DNA of 64,000 nt from Rhodococcus sp. SMB37 (GTDB lineage: Bacteria > Actinomycetota > Actinomycetes > Mycobacteriales > Mycobacteriaceae), in NCBI RefSeq assembly GCF_004345605.1, contig NZ_SLVY01000011.1, positions 156,383 through 220,382 on the forward strand, read 5' to 3'. The notes beneath the pieces are model-generated. The model saw nothing but the letters and a program-made list of their open reading frames with translations, was not told the DNA's origin and made no database searches. The position numbers were made by a program, and so were the translations under genes. Numbering within the stretch: the stretch's first letter is position 1; each line of letters begins with the position of its first letter. This document shows positions 1-9,400 of the stretch, one piece after another.

Positions 1-1640
1 ACCTCGATCCACCGACGCAGAATCCACAGGTGCCGCTCTGCGACTCGCAGTGTCGCGGCCACCTTGTCGATGGACGCCGTCACACCGGGCCGAACCCCGC
101 CGTCGGAACAGAGGAAGCCTGCCAGCGCATCGAGGGCGATGCCGTCCAACCGTTCGACAGCTCCGGGTACGCGGACAAGTGCTGCATCGGAAATGGGCTC
201 CGGCGTACCCGACACGGCACACCTTCCCGCACGGTCGATCTCGTGTCGCCGACGATTCGCTGCGACGATGTCGAGACCGCGTCCGGACGGAAGTTCGACG
301 GTCATGCGTTCCGGGCGGGCGATACCGGCCCGACGCAACAGCGTGCGGGCGACGTCGAGCATCCGACTGCGTGCGAACGCGCCCAGCGGCTCGTGAGGAG
401 TGCCGGCCTCCGGTGGGTCTGTCGCGGTGATCGCGCCTACTACCGCGGGCGATGCCACCCGGAACACGGCGGGATCGGACGGATCGATCAACACCACTGC
501 ATCCGTACCGGTCAACGCCGAACTCAGCGCTGCGGCCGTGACGGATCGGGGAATGTCCGTGATCAGGGTGGGTCCCGATTCGACACGCGCTCGCAGATCG
601 GTCAGTGCGGCGCCGTCGCGATCGAGATCGTGCCACGACGTCACCGAGGGAGCATCGCTCCCGGCCACGGCGGCGACGTCGACAGTGAACACTGCATCGA
701 ACCGATACCGCGTGAGTTCGGAATCGTCGCGCAGCGTCTTCGCGTACGCGAAGACCGACACCTCTCGACCGGACGCGGCTGCGATGGACGCGAGCGTCGA
801 CGGGTCCACCGACAGTTCGCTGTCCGACGATGCCCGCCGATCCACTCGGTCGCCCAGTGTGTTCGGGTCTCCATCCGGATTCTTGGCCATCTCCGCCCAG
901 CGGGCGAAGTCGTGGAGCAGGCCCGAATGCCGGATGTCGCCGACGATCACGGTGCCACCGGGGGCGACCGTGTCGATGGCGTCGAGTACGACTGCAGCAA
1001 GATAGCGGGTGTCCGGAAAGCACTGGGTGACCGAGTTCAGAAGAATGCAGTCCGGTGTTGCGCCGGTCGCTGCAACGGCGTCCCGCACGAGTTGTCCCCG
1101 CAGTTCGTGCGCGGCGGCCTTGACGAAACTGGTTCCGGCGATGCGTTGCGCGGCGAGTCTGTCCACGATCTCTCCGGCCACGTCGGTACCGACGTAGCTG
1201 TCGACATGCGGGGCGAGTCTGCGCATCAACAGTCCTGTCCCGCATCCGAGCTCGAGCACGTTGCGGGGACGTTGTGCGAGAACGAGTTCGACTGTGCGCT
1301 CGACCCATTCGATCATGTGCTCGGTCGGCAAGGGCTCGCCGGTGTCGGTGGCACGCCAGCCGGCCAGATCGTCGTCCCGATCCTGCGTCTGCATATCGTG
1401 CTGCTGTGTGGAGCTGTAGGTCCAGTCGTACACCTCTGTCCAGTGCGTCAGATGTTCGTGGGTGAGGCCACCGACCACCGCGGCGCCCTCTGCTCTCGTC
1501 GTCGCGACGGCCTCGTCGGAGACGACGATGCGTACTCCTCCGTCTCCATCCGGGTCGACGCGCGCGATCCATGGGTGCGAGGACAGAGCATCGACGGCTG
1601 CGTTGAGATCGGGGTGCGGGGGCAATTCGGTATCGGTCAT
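1..1640 (-). CDS. SAM-dependent methyltransferase (NRPS-embedded type), 3' end outside window
   Basis: About 546 residues are visible and the frame stays open to base 1, so the C terminus is missing. Residues near 85-120 carry the NRPS-MT signature (YDWTYS, then GW-x-TDTGEPLP), followed by the SAM-binding motif VLELGCGTGLL at about 127-137 and by GTD and LNSV motifs. This is the methyltransferase type normally inserted inside NRPS adenylation domains, here freed as its own protein. The last visible residues (ERHLWILRRWIE) resemble the N-terminal part of the methyltransferase at 16923-18146 (HRWVVERWLNDLL), so a second methyltransferase domain probably follows. The ATG overlaps the stop of the ABC ATPase gene (ATGA), placing it last seen in the biosynthesis/import operon. 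The substrate is inferred to be a carrier-bound thiazoline or thiazolidine intermediate. Confidence 0.85.
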   Translation of the reverse strand, partial: MTDTELPPHPDLNAAVDALSSHPWIARVDPDGDGGVRIVVSDEAVATTRAEGAAVVGGLTHEHLTHWTEVYDWTYSSTQQHDMQTQDRDDDLAGWRATDTGEPLPTEHMIEWVERTVELVLAQRPRNVLELGCGTGLLMRRLAPHVDSYVGTDVAGEIVDRLAAQRIAGTSFVKAAAHELRGQLVRDAVAATGATPDCILLNSVTQCFPDTRYLAAVVLDAIDTVAPGGTVIVGDIRHSGLLHDFARWAEMAKNPDGDPNTLGDRVDRRASSDSELSVDPSTLASIAAASGREVSVFAYAKTLRDDSELTRYRFDAVFTVDVAAVAGSDAPSVTSWHDLDRDGAALTDLRARVESGPTLITDIPRSVTAAALSSALTGTDAVVLIDPSDPAVFRVASPAVVGAITATDPPEAGTPHEPLGAFARSRMLDVARTLLRRAGIARPERMTVELPSGRGLDIVAANRRRHEIDRAGRCAVSGTPEPISDAALVRVPGAVERLDGIALDALAGFLCSDGGVRPGVTASIDKVAATLRVAERHLWILRRWIE

Positions 1641-3052
1641 ATATGTGTGCTCCTCGTGTGCGAAGGGGTTTCGATGATGGAGGCCTTGTGAATTTCGACG
1701 ACGCGATCCGCCCGAGCGGCCAGATACTCGTCGTGCGTTGTCGCCAGAATCGACAGGCCGCTGTCGGTTTCGGTGCAGGCGTGCCTGAGCTCGTCGAGCA
1801 GGTCGGTAATCAGCATTGCCGTGTTGTGATCGAGCGATGCGGTCATTTCGTCGGCTATGAGAAGGCGCGGGCGGCCCGCGAGGGCTCGGGCGATCGCGAC
1901 ACGTTGTCGCTGACCGCCGGACAGCTCGTGCGGGCGTCGGCGTAAGACGGTCCTGGGTACCGCGACACGGTCGAGGAGACGCTCGGCCTCGGCCCGAAGG
2001 TCCGCCCGCGGATGCAGTCGTCGCATCTGACGTCTGAGGATGCGCTCGATGTTGTGGGCGGGATTGAGTGCATCCCGGGGATTCTGGCCGACCAACGCGA
2101 TCGCAGCGCGCGACTGCGGTGTACGTTCACCGACCCGGGCGGCGACGGCATGCCCGTCGAGTGTCAGGGTGCCGTCGAACGGATGCAGTCCACACACCGC
2201 ACGCAGCAGCGTGGTCTTGCCGCACCCGGAGGGACCCCGTAGGACGACGAACTCGCCGGTACGGACGTCGAGGGTGGAGCTGTCGAGCAACATACGCCCT
2301 TGCTCGGTGCGAATCCCGAAATCGGTCAGCTCCAGTGCGGATGTGCCGGAGCGGACGACCCTCCCGGATACGAACACGGTGTGGTCGTCGACGGCCGGCG
2401 CGGTCCGTAGTACCCGATCGCACACGGCAATCAGGCGTGGGTCGTGAGTGGCGACGATCGTGACGCCGTTCGCGCGTCGTCGTGCGATGATGGCCGCGAG
2501 TACCGGTTCGAGGGTGACGTCGTCGAGCCCCGAGGTCGGTTCGTCGAGGATCACCAGCGGGGGCGACACCACCAGCGCGCGGGCAACAGCGACGCGTTGA
2601 GCCTGGCCACCCGAGAGACGGTGGGGCGGCGAGTCGATCTGCTCGTCGGTCAGCCCCAACTCGGAGAGAACGGAGCGCGCGGCTGCGGTTGCGTCGTGTC
2701 GCGCGCAGCCGCGCATACGTGCTGCCTCCGCGACCGAACGACATGCGGTGTGGCCGGGATGCAGCGCCGACGCCGGATCCTGGGCGGCATATCCGACAGT
2801 GGTTCCTCGCCACGATCTGGTGCCGTGCTCGCCCGGTCCGCACCAGACGACCGACCCGGCAGTGACGGCCACGCCGCGCGGCAGCACCCCGAGGATGGCG
2901 GCGATCGCGGTGGTCTTACCTGAGCCGGACGGGCCCACGAGTGCGACGATCTCGCCGGTTGCGGCGTCGAAATCGAACTGATGAAGAGGATGGTTTCCGC
3001 GGTCGTCGGTGACCGTCAGGCCGCGAACGCGCAGCGTGCTCGGGGTCGTCAT
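1637..3052 (-). CDS. Fused double ABC ATPase of a peptide/nickel/metallophore-type importer (DppD-DppF fusion)
   Basis: The 471-residue protein has two complete ATPase halves. The first has Walker A GPSGSGKT (about 40-47), signature LSGGQ (about 147-151) and Walker B VILDEPTSGLD. The second has Walker A GPSGCGKT (about 273-280), signature LSGGQ and Walker B LLIADEMTASLD. In most Dpp, Opp, Nik and Cnt systems the D and F ATPases are separate proteins; here they are one chain. It should power the two permeases encoded just upstream. The ATG at 3052 overlaps the upstream permease stop (ATGA); the same frame runs further upstream, but without any family similarity. The cargo is inferred from context to be the metal-loaded product of the neighbouring NRPS/PKS. 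Confidence 0.92.
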   Translation of the reverse strand: MTTPSTLRVRGLTVTDDRGNHPLHQFDFDAATGEIVALVGPSGSGKTTAIAAILGVLPRGVAVTAGSVVWCGPGEHGTRSWRGTTVGYAAQDPASALHPGHTACRSVAEAARMRGCARHDATAAARSVLSELGLTDEQIDSPPHRLSGGQAQRVAVARALVVSPPLVILDEPTSGLDDVTLEPVLAAIIARRRANGVTIVATHDPRLIAVCDRVLRTAPAVDDHTVFVSGRVVRSGTSALELTDFGIRTEQGRMLLDSSTLDVRTGEFVVLRGPSGCGKTTLLRAVCGLHPFDGTLTLDGHAVAARVGERTPQSRAAIALVGQNPRDALNPAHNIERILRRQMRRLHPRADLRAEAERLLDRVAVPRTVLRRRPHELSGGQRQRVAIARALAGRPRLLIADEMTASLDHNTAMLITDLLDELRHACTETDSGLSILATTHDEYLAARADRVVEIHKASIIETPSHTRSTHI

Positions 3053-3876
3053 GTGGAGACTCCTCGTCGCTCGGCCGACCCGAGTAGTGTCGACCCGAGC
3101 GTTGTCGATGCGATCGCGACGATGGTGGCGAGTGCGGCGAGAGCAACCGCCGGCGCGACGGTTGCGGCAGCGTTCAGTCCGATTCCGGAATAGTTCTCCG
3201 TGATCATCGATGCCCAATCCGGCTCCGGGGGTGAAGTTCCCAGGCCCAGCGCGTTGATGGTGGACACGAGTTGCAGGGCCACGATGACGCGCAGTCCGTA
3301 GTCGGTCGTGATCGCGGCGGTGTGTGACGGCAGCACCTCGTGGCCCAGAATGGACGGGACGGAATCGCCACGCATGCGTGCGACGTCGATGTAGGTGGCG
3401 TGGCGGCAGTCGGCGGAAAGGTCGGCGACGACGCGGGCGGTGAGCGGGGAACCGGCTACGACGGTCGCGGCAACCACCGCGACGGGCATCGGGACGGCGA
3501 CTGCGAGGACGAGTCCGACGAGAACGGCGGGGACCGCGAGCAAGAGATCGGTCCCGGCGCTCACGCCGACTTCGATTCGGCGCCCGGACCACCCGGCCCA
3601 GAGACCACAGGCGACGCCGACCGATGTCGACGCGGCGGCCGCGACGAGCGCAACCGCAGTGAGAGTGCCGCCGCCCCAGAAGATTCGCGACAGCACGTCG
3701 CGCCCGAGTGCGTCGGTCCCGAGCAGCTGGTCTGCGTTCGGCGGTGTCCACGGTCGGGCCACTGTCGCGAGCGGGTCGAGGTCGGTGAGATAACGGCCGA
3801 ACAACGCGAAGGCAAGCACCGCGGCCAGTGAGACCGCGATCAGCGACCGTGCCGATCGCCCACTACGGCCGGTCAC
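3049..3876 (-). CDS. ABC transporter permease, DppC type
   Basis: A 275-residue inner-membrane permease of the BPD_transp_1 family. It has an N-terminal membrane segment, the DppC-typical LLGTDALGRDVLSRIFWGG stretch, several later hydrophobic segments and an EAA-type loop (ARMRGDSVPSILGHEVLP) that contacts the ATPase. The start chosen is GTG at 3876, which overlaps the previous stop (GTGA) and has AGGAAGGA 6 bases upstream. An ATG at 3900 would add eight residues. It pairs with the DppB-type permease to form the translocation channel. Confidence 0.9.
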   Translation of the reverse strand: MTGRSGRSARSLIAVSLAAVLAFALFGRYLTDLDPLATVARPWTPPNADQLLGTDALGRDVLSRIFWGGGTLTAVALVAAAASTSVGVACGLWAGWSGRRIEVGVSAGTDLLLAVPAVLVGLVLAVAVPMPVAVVAATVVAGSPLTARVVADLSADCRHATYIDVARMRGDSVPSILGHEVLPSHTAAITTDYGLRVIVALQLVSTINALGLGTSPPEPDWASMITENYSGIGLNAAATVAPAVALAALATIVAIASTTLGSTLLGSAERRGVST

Positions 3877-4841
3877 CTCGGATCCTTCCTGCCGATGCAT
3901 GCAGCGACAAGATCAGCGACGGCCATGCCGACCACTACCACGAGCGCCGCGAGCAACGAGATCGCTTGTACTACCGACACATCGCGTGTGGCGATCGACG
4001 TCACGAACAGTTCTCCGAGCCCGGACAGACCGAAAATATTCTCCACCAAGGCGGTTCCGCAGATCAGCCCGGCCAGGACGAACGACATCACACGAACGAC
4101 GGGCGCCGCGACAACCGGAAGGACGTACGACGCAGCGATATGTGCCCGGCCGATGCCGCGCATCCGGGCATCGACGATGTACGGGGTTTCCGTGGCATCC
4201 ACCAGCGGTCCGCGCAGCATCATCGCCGCATATGCGCTTGCCGGCAGCGCCAGCGTCAATGCCGGCAACACCAGGAGGTCGAGGTGTGCCAGTGGTGACC
4301 GGCCGGCAGGAATCAGGGAGACCGGTGGCACGAGTCCTGCCCTCCCGGACAGGATCGCGGCGACGAGAGCCGCAACGACGACCTGGGGGAGCGCCGCAAT
4401 TGCGGTGGTGGCAGCCGATCCGGCAGATCGACGTCCCCCGCCGTGGGAGGCGAGCACAGCGAGCATCCCCATCAGAGGGATGATGACGACCAGCGCGAGC
4501 GACACGATGCCCATCGATACCGGCAAGCGGTTGCGGAGCATCGACGCCACACTGCGCCCGGTGCTCGTCGACGTACCGAGATCACCTCCGACGGCATTCG
4601 TCAGCCACGCGAGGTACCGCACAGGAAGTGGTTCGTCGAGACCGGCCGCGGAGCGCAGCATCGACAGTTGTTCGGGGCTCATCCGGCCTGCCGCACGCAG
4701 CGACACGGCGTCACCTGGAAGGAGCGCAGTGACACCGAAGACGATCACCGAGACGGCCAGGGTGAGTGCGATTGCGCGCGCCGCCGTCCCGAGCAGCGGA
4801 CGCAATCGCACTCCGCCGGAGTGGCGTGACGTCGAGATCAC
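3873..4841 (-). CDS. ABC transporter permease, DppB type
   Basis: A 322-residue membrane protein of the DppB/OppB/NikB family. The N-terminal segment is followed by GVTALLPGDAV and GLDEPLPVRYLAWL, family hallmarks of the B permease, then by about five further hydrophobic stretches and an EAA loop (DARMRGIGRAHIAASYVLP). It begins with GTG, overlapping the stop of the binding-protein gene (GTGA), so translation is probably coupled. It should form the membrane channel with the DppC-type partner. Confidence 0.92.
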   Translation of the reverse strand: MISTSRHSGGVRLRPLLGTAARAIALTLAVSVIVFGVTALLPGDAVSLRAAGRMSPEQLSMLRSAAGLDEPLPVRYLAWLTNAVGGDLGTSTSTGRSVASMLRNRLPVSMGIVSLALVVIIPLMGMLAVLASHGGGRRSAGSAATTAIAALPQVVVAALVAAILSGRAGLVPPVSLIPAGRSPLAHLDLLVLPALTLALPASAYAAMMLRGPLVDATETPYIVDARMRGIGRAHIAASYVLPVVAAPVVRVMSFVLAGLICGTALVENIFGLSGLGELFVTSIATRDVSVVQAISLLAALVVVVGMAVADLVAACIGRKDPR

Positions 4842-6403
4842 CCTTCGAGGTCGACCTGGTCGATGAACGCACTGGCGAATCCGATGCCTTCGGGCACTCC
4901 GGTCACGCCCGGTGCTGCAAGATCCAGACGGTCGGAGGCAGCCCAGATGGCGTAACCACCTTCATCGCGGAGCGTTGCCATCAGCTCACCGATTCCGCGA
5001 TCACGGGTCGCGTCGTCGGGCTCGGCGACGGTCTCGGCGAGTTTCGCCGACCAGGCGGGATTGCCCCACGCGGTTTCGTTGGTCGGTGAATCCGGGCGAA
5101 GGGCCACCTGGGTGATGTCGAGGAAGGGGATGCCCCCGAGATAGCTGATGTAGAAGGGGCGTTGGGCGTACACATCCTGGAAGTAGGTGTCCGGGGGTGA
5201 CAGCTCGACCTTCACTCGGATGCCGATGTCGGCGAGCTGCTGGGCGATGAGGGTGGCCGCGCTGTCCATTCCGGGGTACGCGGTGGTGCTGTTCAACGTG
5301 ACGTCGACACCGTCTGCCAGGCCGGCCTCGGCCATCAGTTCGCGGGCGCGGTCGAGGTCACGAGTGCGCTGCGGCAGATCGGGTGCAGCCGGGTCCTGGG
5401 GACTGATCACGTCGTTACCCAGCTGTCCTTGTCCCAGGAACGCGACATCGAGGAGCTGGTCGCGGTCGAGGGCATTGCGGACGGCCTCACGGACTCGGTT
5501 GTCGTCGAACGGTGCTGTGTCGGTGCGCATCACAAGGGGGTAGAGGGTCGCGCCTGCATGCCGGACCACTCCGATTCCCGACGACTCGTCGAGTGCCACC
5601 ACCGCCGACGCCGGGACTCCCGCGGCGAGATCGGCCTGCCCCGAGGTGACGGCGTCGGCGCGTGCCTGCGGATCCGGGATCGCGCGCATCTCGATGGTTG
5701 CCATCGGCGGAACGGGGCCCCACCACTCGTTGTTGCGTTCGAACACTTCGACCTGCCCGCCCGCGAAGGCCGGACGGAACGGTCCCGACCCCGGTACAAG
5801 TTCGGTGAAGTCGGCGCTGCCCTCCGGTACGACGAACGTCGACCCCTCCAGGGCCTGACCGACCTCCGCATACGGTTCCTTGGTGCGGAGCAGCAGCGTC
5901 GTGTCCGACGTCGCTTCCGAGGCGTCGAGATCGAACCGTTCGACGCGACCCGAGTTCTCCGCCGATTTCTCGCCCATCCGGCGGAGGGAGAACAGCGCAT
6001 CCGCGGCGGTGACGGGGCTGCCGTCGGAGAACCTCGCGTCGTCGCGCAGCGTGATGGTCCATTCGGTCAACGTCTCATCCGGCTCCCAGGACTCGGCCAA
6101 CCGCGGTTGTGTCTGTCCGTCGGCACCGGGAACCGTCAATGGGTCGTAGGTGAGGGCCATCCGAACCACATCACTTTCCGCGGGCAGGAGTCCGTGCGGA
6201 TCGTTGGTGCTGACTGCCGACGAGCCCGGCGCAACGTATCGGAACACGTCCGATGCACTGACGTCGTCTCTGGCGTTATTCGGGTCGCCGGCGTTGTTCG
6301 GCTCGTCCGACGTCGAGCAGCCGGCCAGCACGGCGACGGACGCGGCGAGTGCCGCTGCCGCGCGGAGCGGGGTCGAGCGGGGTAGATGGGTGCGATATCG
6401 CAT
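4838..6403 (-). CDS. Family 5 extracellular solute-binding lipoprotein (DppA/NikA/CntA-like)
   Basis: A 521-residue exported lipoprotein. The signal peptide ends in a lipobox (VLAGC) with lipid-carrying Cys29, then a low-complexity Asn/Asp linker, then the SBP_bac_5 fold (DPLTVPGADGQTQPRLAESW, LRDDARFSDGSPVTAADALF). The family binds peptides, nickel-histidine complexes and opine metallophores. The gene lies 30 bases downstream of the PKS gene and overlaps the first permease gene, so binding protein, channel and ATPase are co-encoded with the synthetase. This supports a receptor for the cluster's own metal complex, but ligand specificity cannot be read from sequence. A peptide or nickel substrate remains possible. 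Confidence 0.92.
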   Translation of the reverse strand: MRYRTHLPRSTPLRAAAALAASVAVLAGCSTSDEPNNAGDPNNARDDVSASDVFRYVAPGSSAVSTNDPHGLLPAESDVVRMALTYDPLTVPGADGQTQPRLAESWEPDETLTEWTITLRDDARFSDGSPVTAADALFSLRRMGEKSAENSGRVERFDLDASEATSDTTLLLRTKEPYAEVGQALEGSTFVVPEGSADFTELVPGSGPFRPAFAGGQVEVFERNNEWWGPVPPMATIEMRAIPDPQARADAVTSGQADLAAGVPASAVVALDESSGIGVVRHAGATLYPLVMRTDTAPFDDNRVREAVRNALDRDQLLDVAFLGQGQLGNDVISPQDPAAPDLPQRTRDLDRARELMAEAGLADGVDVTLNSTTAYPGMDSAATLIAQQLADIGIRVKVELSPPDTYFQDVYAQRPFYISYLGGIPFLDITQVALRPDSPTNETAWGNPAWSAKLAETVAEPDDATRDRGIGELMATLRDEGGYAIWAASDRLDLAAPGVTGVPEGIGFASAFIDQVDLEG

Positions 6404-6433
6404 GGGGTGCTGTCGCTTTCGGGGTGTAGGGCA

Positions 6434-9400
6434 TCAGTGATGCGGAAGGACGTTGCTGAGAGCACGATCGAGTTGGTCGACCACGGTGTCCAGGGCGGGA
6501 GGTCGAAGGATCGAGTAATGATGGGCGTCGGTGGCGACGACGGTCAGCGGTCCGGCCAGGTGACGTGACCAGCCGAGATCGGCCGCGTGCTCGACGGGGG
6601 TGTCGTCGATCCCCATGCCGATACCCGAATTGTTCGGGGCGAGTCGCGTGCATCGGACGAGAACGGTCTCGGTGGCCGAGTCGGGGAGCAGACGCGGTTC
6701 GTGACGTGCGAGAGCGTCGAGATGACGACCGAACACCTCGAGACGTGAGCGTCCGTCGTCGCGGGGGCCGAGCAGCCGGCGGCTGCGCAGTTTCGCGGCG
6801 ATCACGGTGTTTCTCTCGTCGGCGTCCAGGTTCGCGACCTCGTTCCACGCGGTCTCGCCGACATCGAGGTCGATATCGAGGAACGCCTCCAGCGCGCCCA
6901 GTTGGCGCCGCGCGACCTCGGTCTCCCATTGTGTGGGCGTGCCGGGGATGGCGGTGATGTAGGTCGGGTCGTTGGAGTCGAGCATGACGATCAGCGCTGT
7001 GTGTTCGCCGTCCTCGCGTAGCTGTCGTGCCATTTCCTGCGCTACCGAGCCGCCCATGGACCAGCCGCCGAGCAGCCATCCCCCCGCCGGAGTCGAATAT
7101 CTGCTCCGGATTGCCGACAGATACTGCGCGGCGATGGCCGGTATCGAGTCCGGACCCGGGGTATCGGCGGTGAGCTGGGGATCGGTGAGCGCCACGACCG
7201 CGACGTCGCTGACCAACCGTCGCGACAACTCGGCGTAGCAGAGTACGTCTCCGCCCGACGGATGGATCAGGAACAGCGTGGGAATCTCTGCCCGATCCGA
7301 TGCGGCACCTCGCAGTGGGACGAGTACGTCGGCGGGATCGATCTCCGGCAGATCGGAGGTGGCGCTCACCTGTGTCCACGCACCGTCGTCTTCGGCGAGG
7401 CGTGTCACTACCTCGGTGTGCCGGGCCACCACTCGGTCCAGTTCGTCGTCCGGGAACAGTCCGTCCAGCACGTCCCATTGCAGTCGCAACTCGCCGTCCT
7501 GCTCGAGCACCTGATGATCGAGCCACGTCTGCGGTGTCTGCCCGACGGCATGGACCTGCCTGCCGACCCATTCGAGTGAGCCCGAGTCGTCGACCATGTC
7601 GTGCACTCCGAGTGCGCCGGTGAACACGACGGGTACCGAGCGCCGCTCACCGAAACGGGTGGATTGTTCGGCCAGAAGCTCGAGTGCCGAGTATTCGCGG
7701 TGATCGAGATCGTCGAACATCCGGCGTTGGGTGGCCTGTGCGCGGTCGACGAACGACGAGCCGGTGTGGGCGTCCGACTCGTGCAGGATCAGCGAGGTGA
7801 AGTCGCCGACCACTTTGTTGATGTCGGGGTGGACGGGCGGGCGGTCGAACAACGTCAGAACGACCGAGAAATGCGGTGTTGCCGACCATGCCCGCAGCGA
7901 ATCGGTATAGACCGTGAGCAGCGCTGCCGTCGGTGTGATGCGGTGGCGCCGGCATTCGGTGACGAATCGACTCCACCGATCGGGGCTCAGTGCGGTGGCC
8001 CGCCGAACGAACCGAGGACGCCGATCGAGTGTCGCGCGGATCGGTAGCTCCGGTGGGCCGGGGACGGAGTCTGCGCGCTCGAGCCAATAGCGCTCGGCCT
8101 CGGCCCCTCCCGGTCCTCGTCGACGCAGTGCCATCGCCGACGAACACTGTGCGGGATGAAGTTCGAGCGTGGGAAGCGGGGTATCGGGATCGTCGTACAA
8201 CGCCTTCAGTTCCGATTCGATGATCCACCAGCTCGCGGCGTCACAGATCAGGACGTCGACGCCGATGAACAACCGGACTCGGTTCGGTTCGACGATCGCG
8301 GCGGAGATCTGCACGAGAGGCCAGCGATCGGGTGGGCCGGGCTTCTCGGCGACCCGTTGCCTGATCGTCGCGAGGATGCGCGATTCGGTCTCGTCGTCGG
8401 CGGACGAGAGATCTCGGGTTCTGATGCGGTAGGGCGGGACCGAATCGAGCGTCCGCAGACGTCCGTCGGGTGTCGCAACACTGCGCAGCAGCGGATGACG
8501 TTCGATCACCGAATCGAGCGCCCTTTGATAACGTTCCAGATCCAGGTCGACGCAGTCGTACTCGAGGTAGAAGTGGCACGGGATGTCGCCCCACTCGTAT
8601 CCGCCGTCGCGTCCGATCCAGTACGCGTGCTGAACCCGCGTCATGTCGAACGTTCCGTCGGCTCGCAGGGCCTCCGACAGCGGCGGAACTGTGTCTGCAG
8701 GGCTGTTCGGGGCATCGCGTGGCGTGGGTACCTGTGCAGTGTTGATGCGCTCCGAGAACTCGGCCAGCGTCGCAGTGGTCAGAAGGTCCCGGAGGCCGAG
8801 TTCGACGCCGAAATACTGCCGTACGGTGTCGAGCATTCGGGTACCCAGCAGTGAATGTCCGCCGAGGGCGAAGAAGTCGGCACCGGGGTCGGCCACAGGG
8901 GTGCCGAACAGCGTCGACCAGATCTCGGCCACCGCCTGTTCAGTGGCGGTGAGATCCGACGGTGCCGCGCCGGCCACAGCTCGTGGTCTGGTGACCGAGG
9001 CTGCACGCGAACGCGCGTCGAGGCTCGAGGTACCGACCGCGACGGCGGTGGGGCAACGGCCGGAGCCGGCGAGATCGAGGATCCGGTCGAAGGCGCTCAG
9101 GCCGGTGGCGGCATCGAGCGCACCCGACATCACGGTGGCCGACCCCGAACCAGAACCCGACTCGTCGAGCAGCGCCCGCCATCCGTCCCACACGATGCTG
9201 ACCCAGCGGGTGGGGTGACCCGTCACCGACGCGGCGTACGCGTCCATCGCTGTGTTCGACGCGGCGTACGGGCCCATCCCGATGCCGCCGAGCATCCCGG
9301 TTGCCGACGACATGCACAGAATCGAGGTGGGGCGCCGGTCTTCGTCCAACGCCGACACCGCGAGGTGGATATTCTGCGCCACGGCCACTTTGGCATCGAT

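Noticed and set aside
30..1691. Long plus-strand reading frame opposite the first methyltransferase
   Set aside because: It has no domain resemblance and biased Arg/Gly/His content; the minus strand gives clear methyltransferase motifs. It is a GC-rich shadow.
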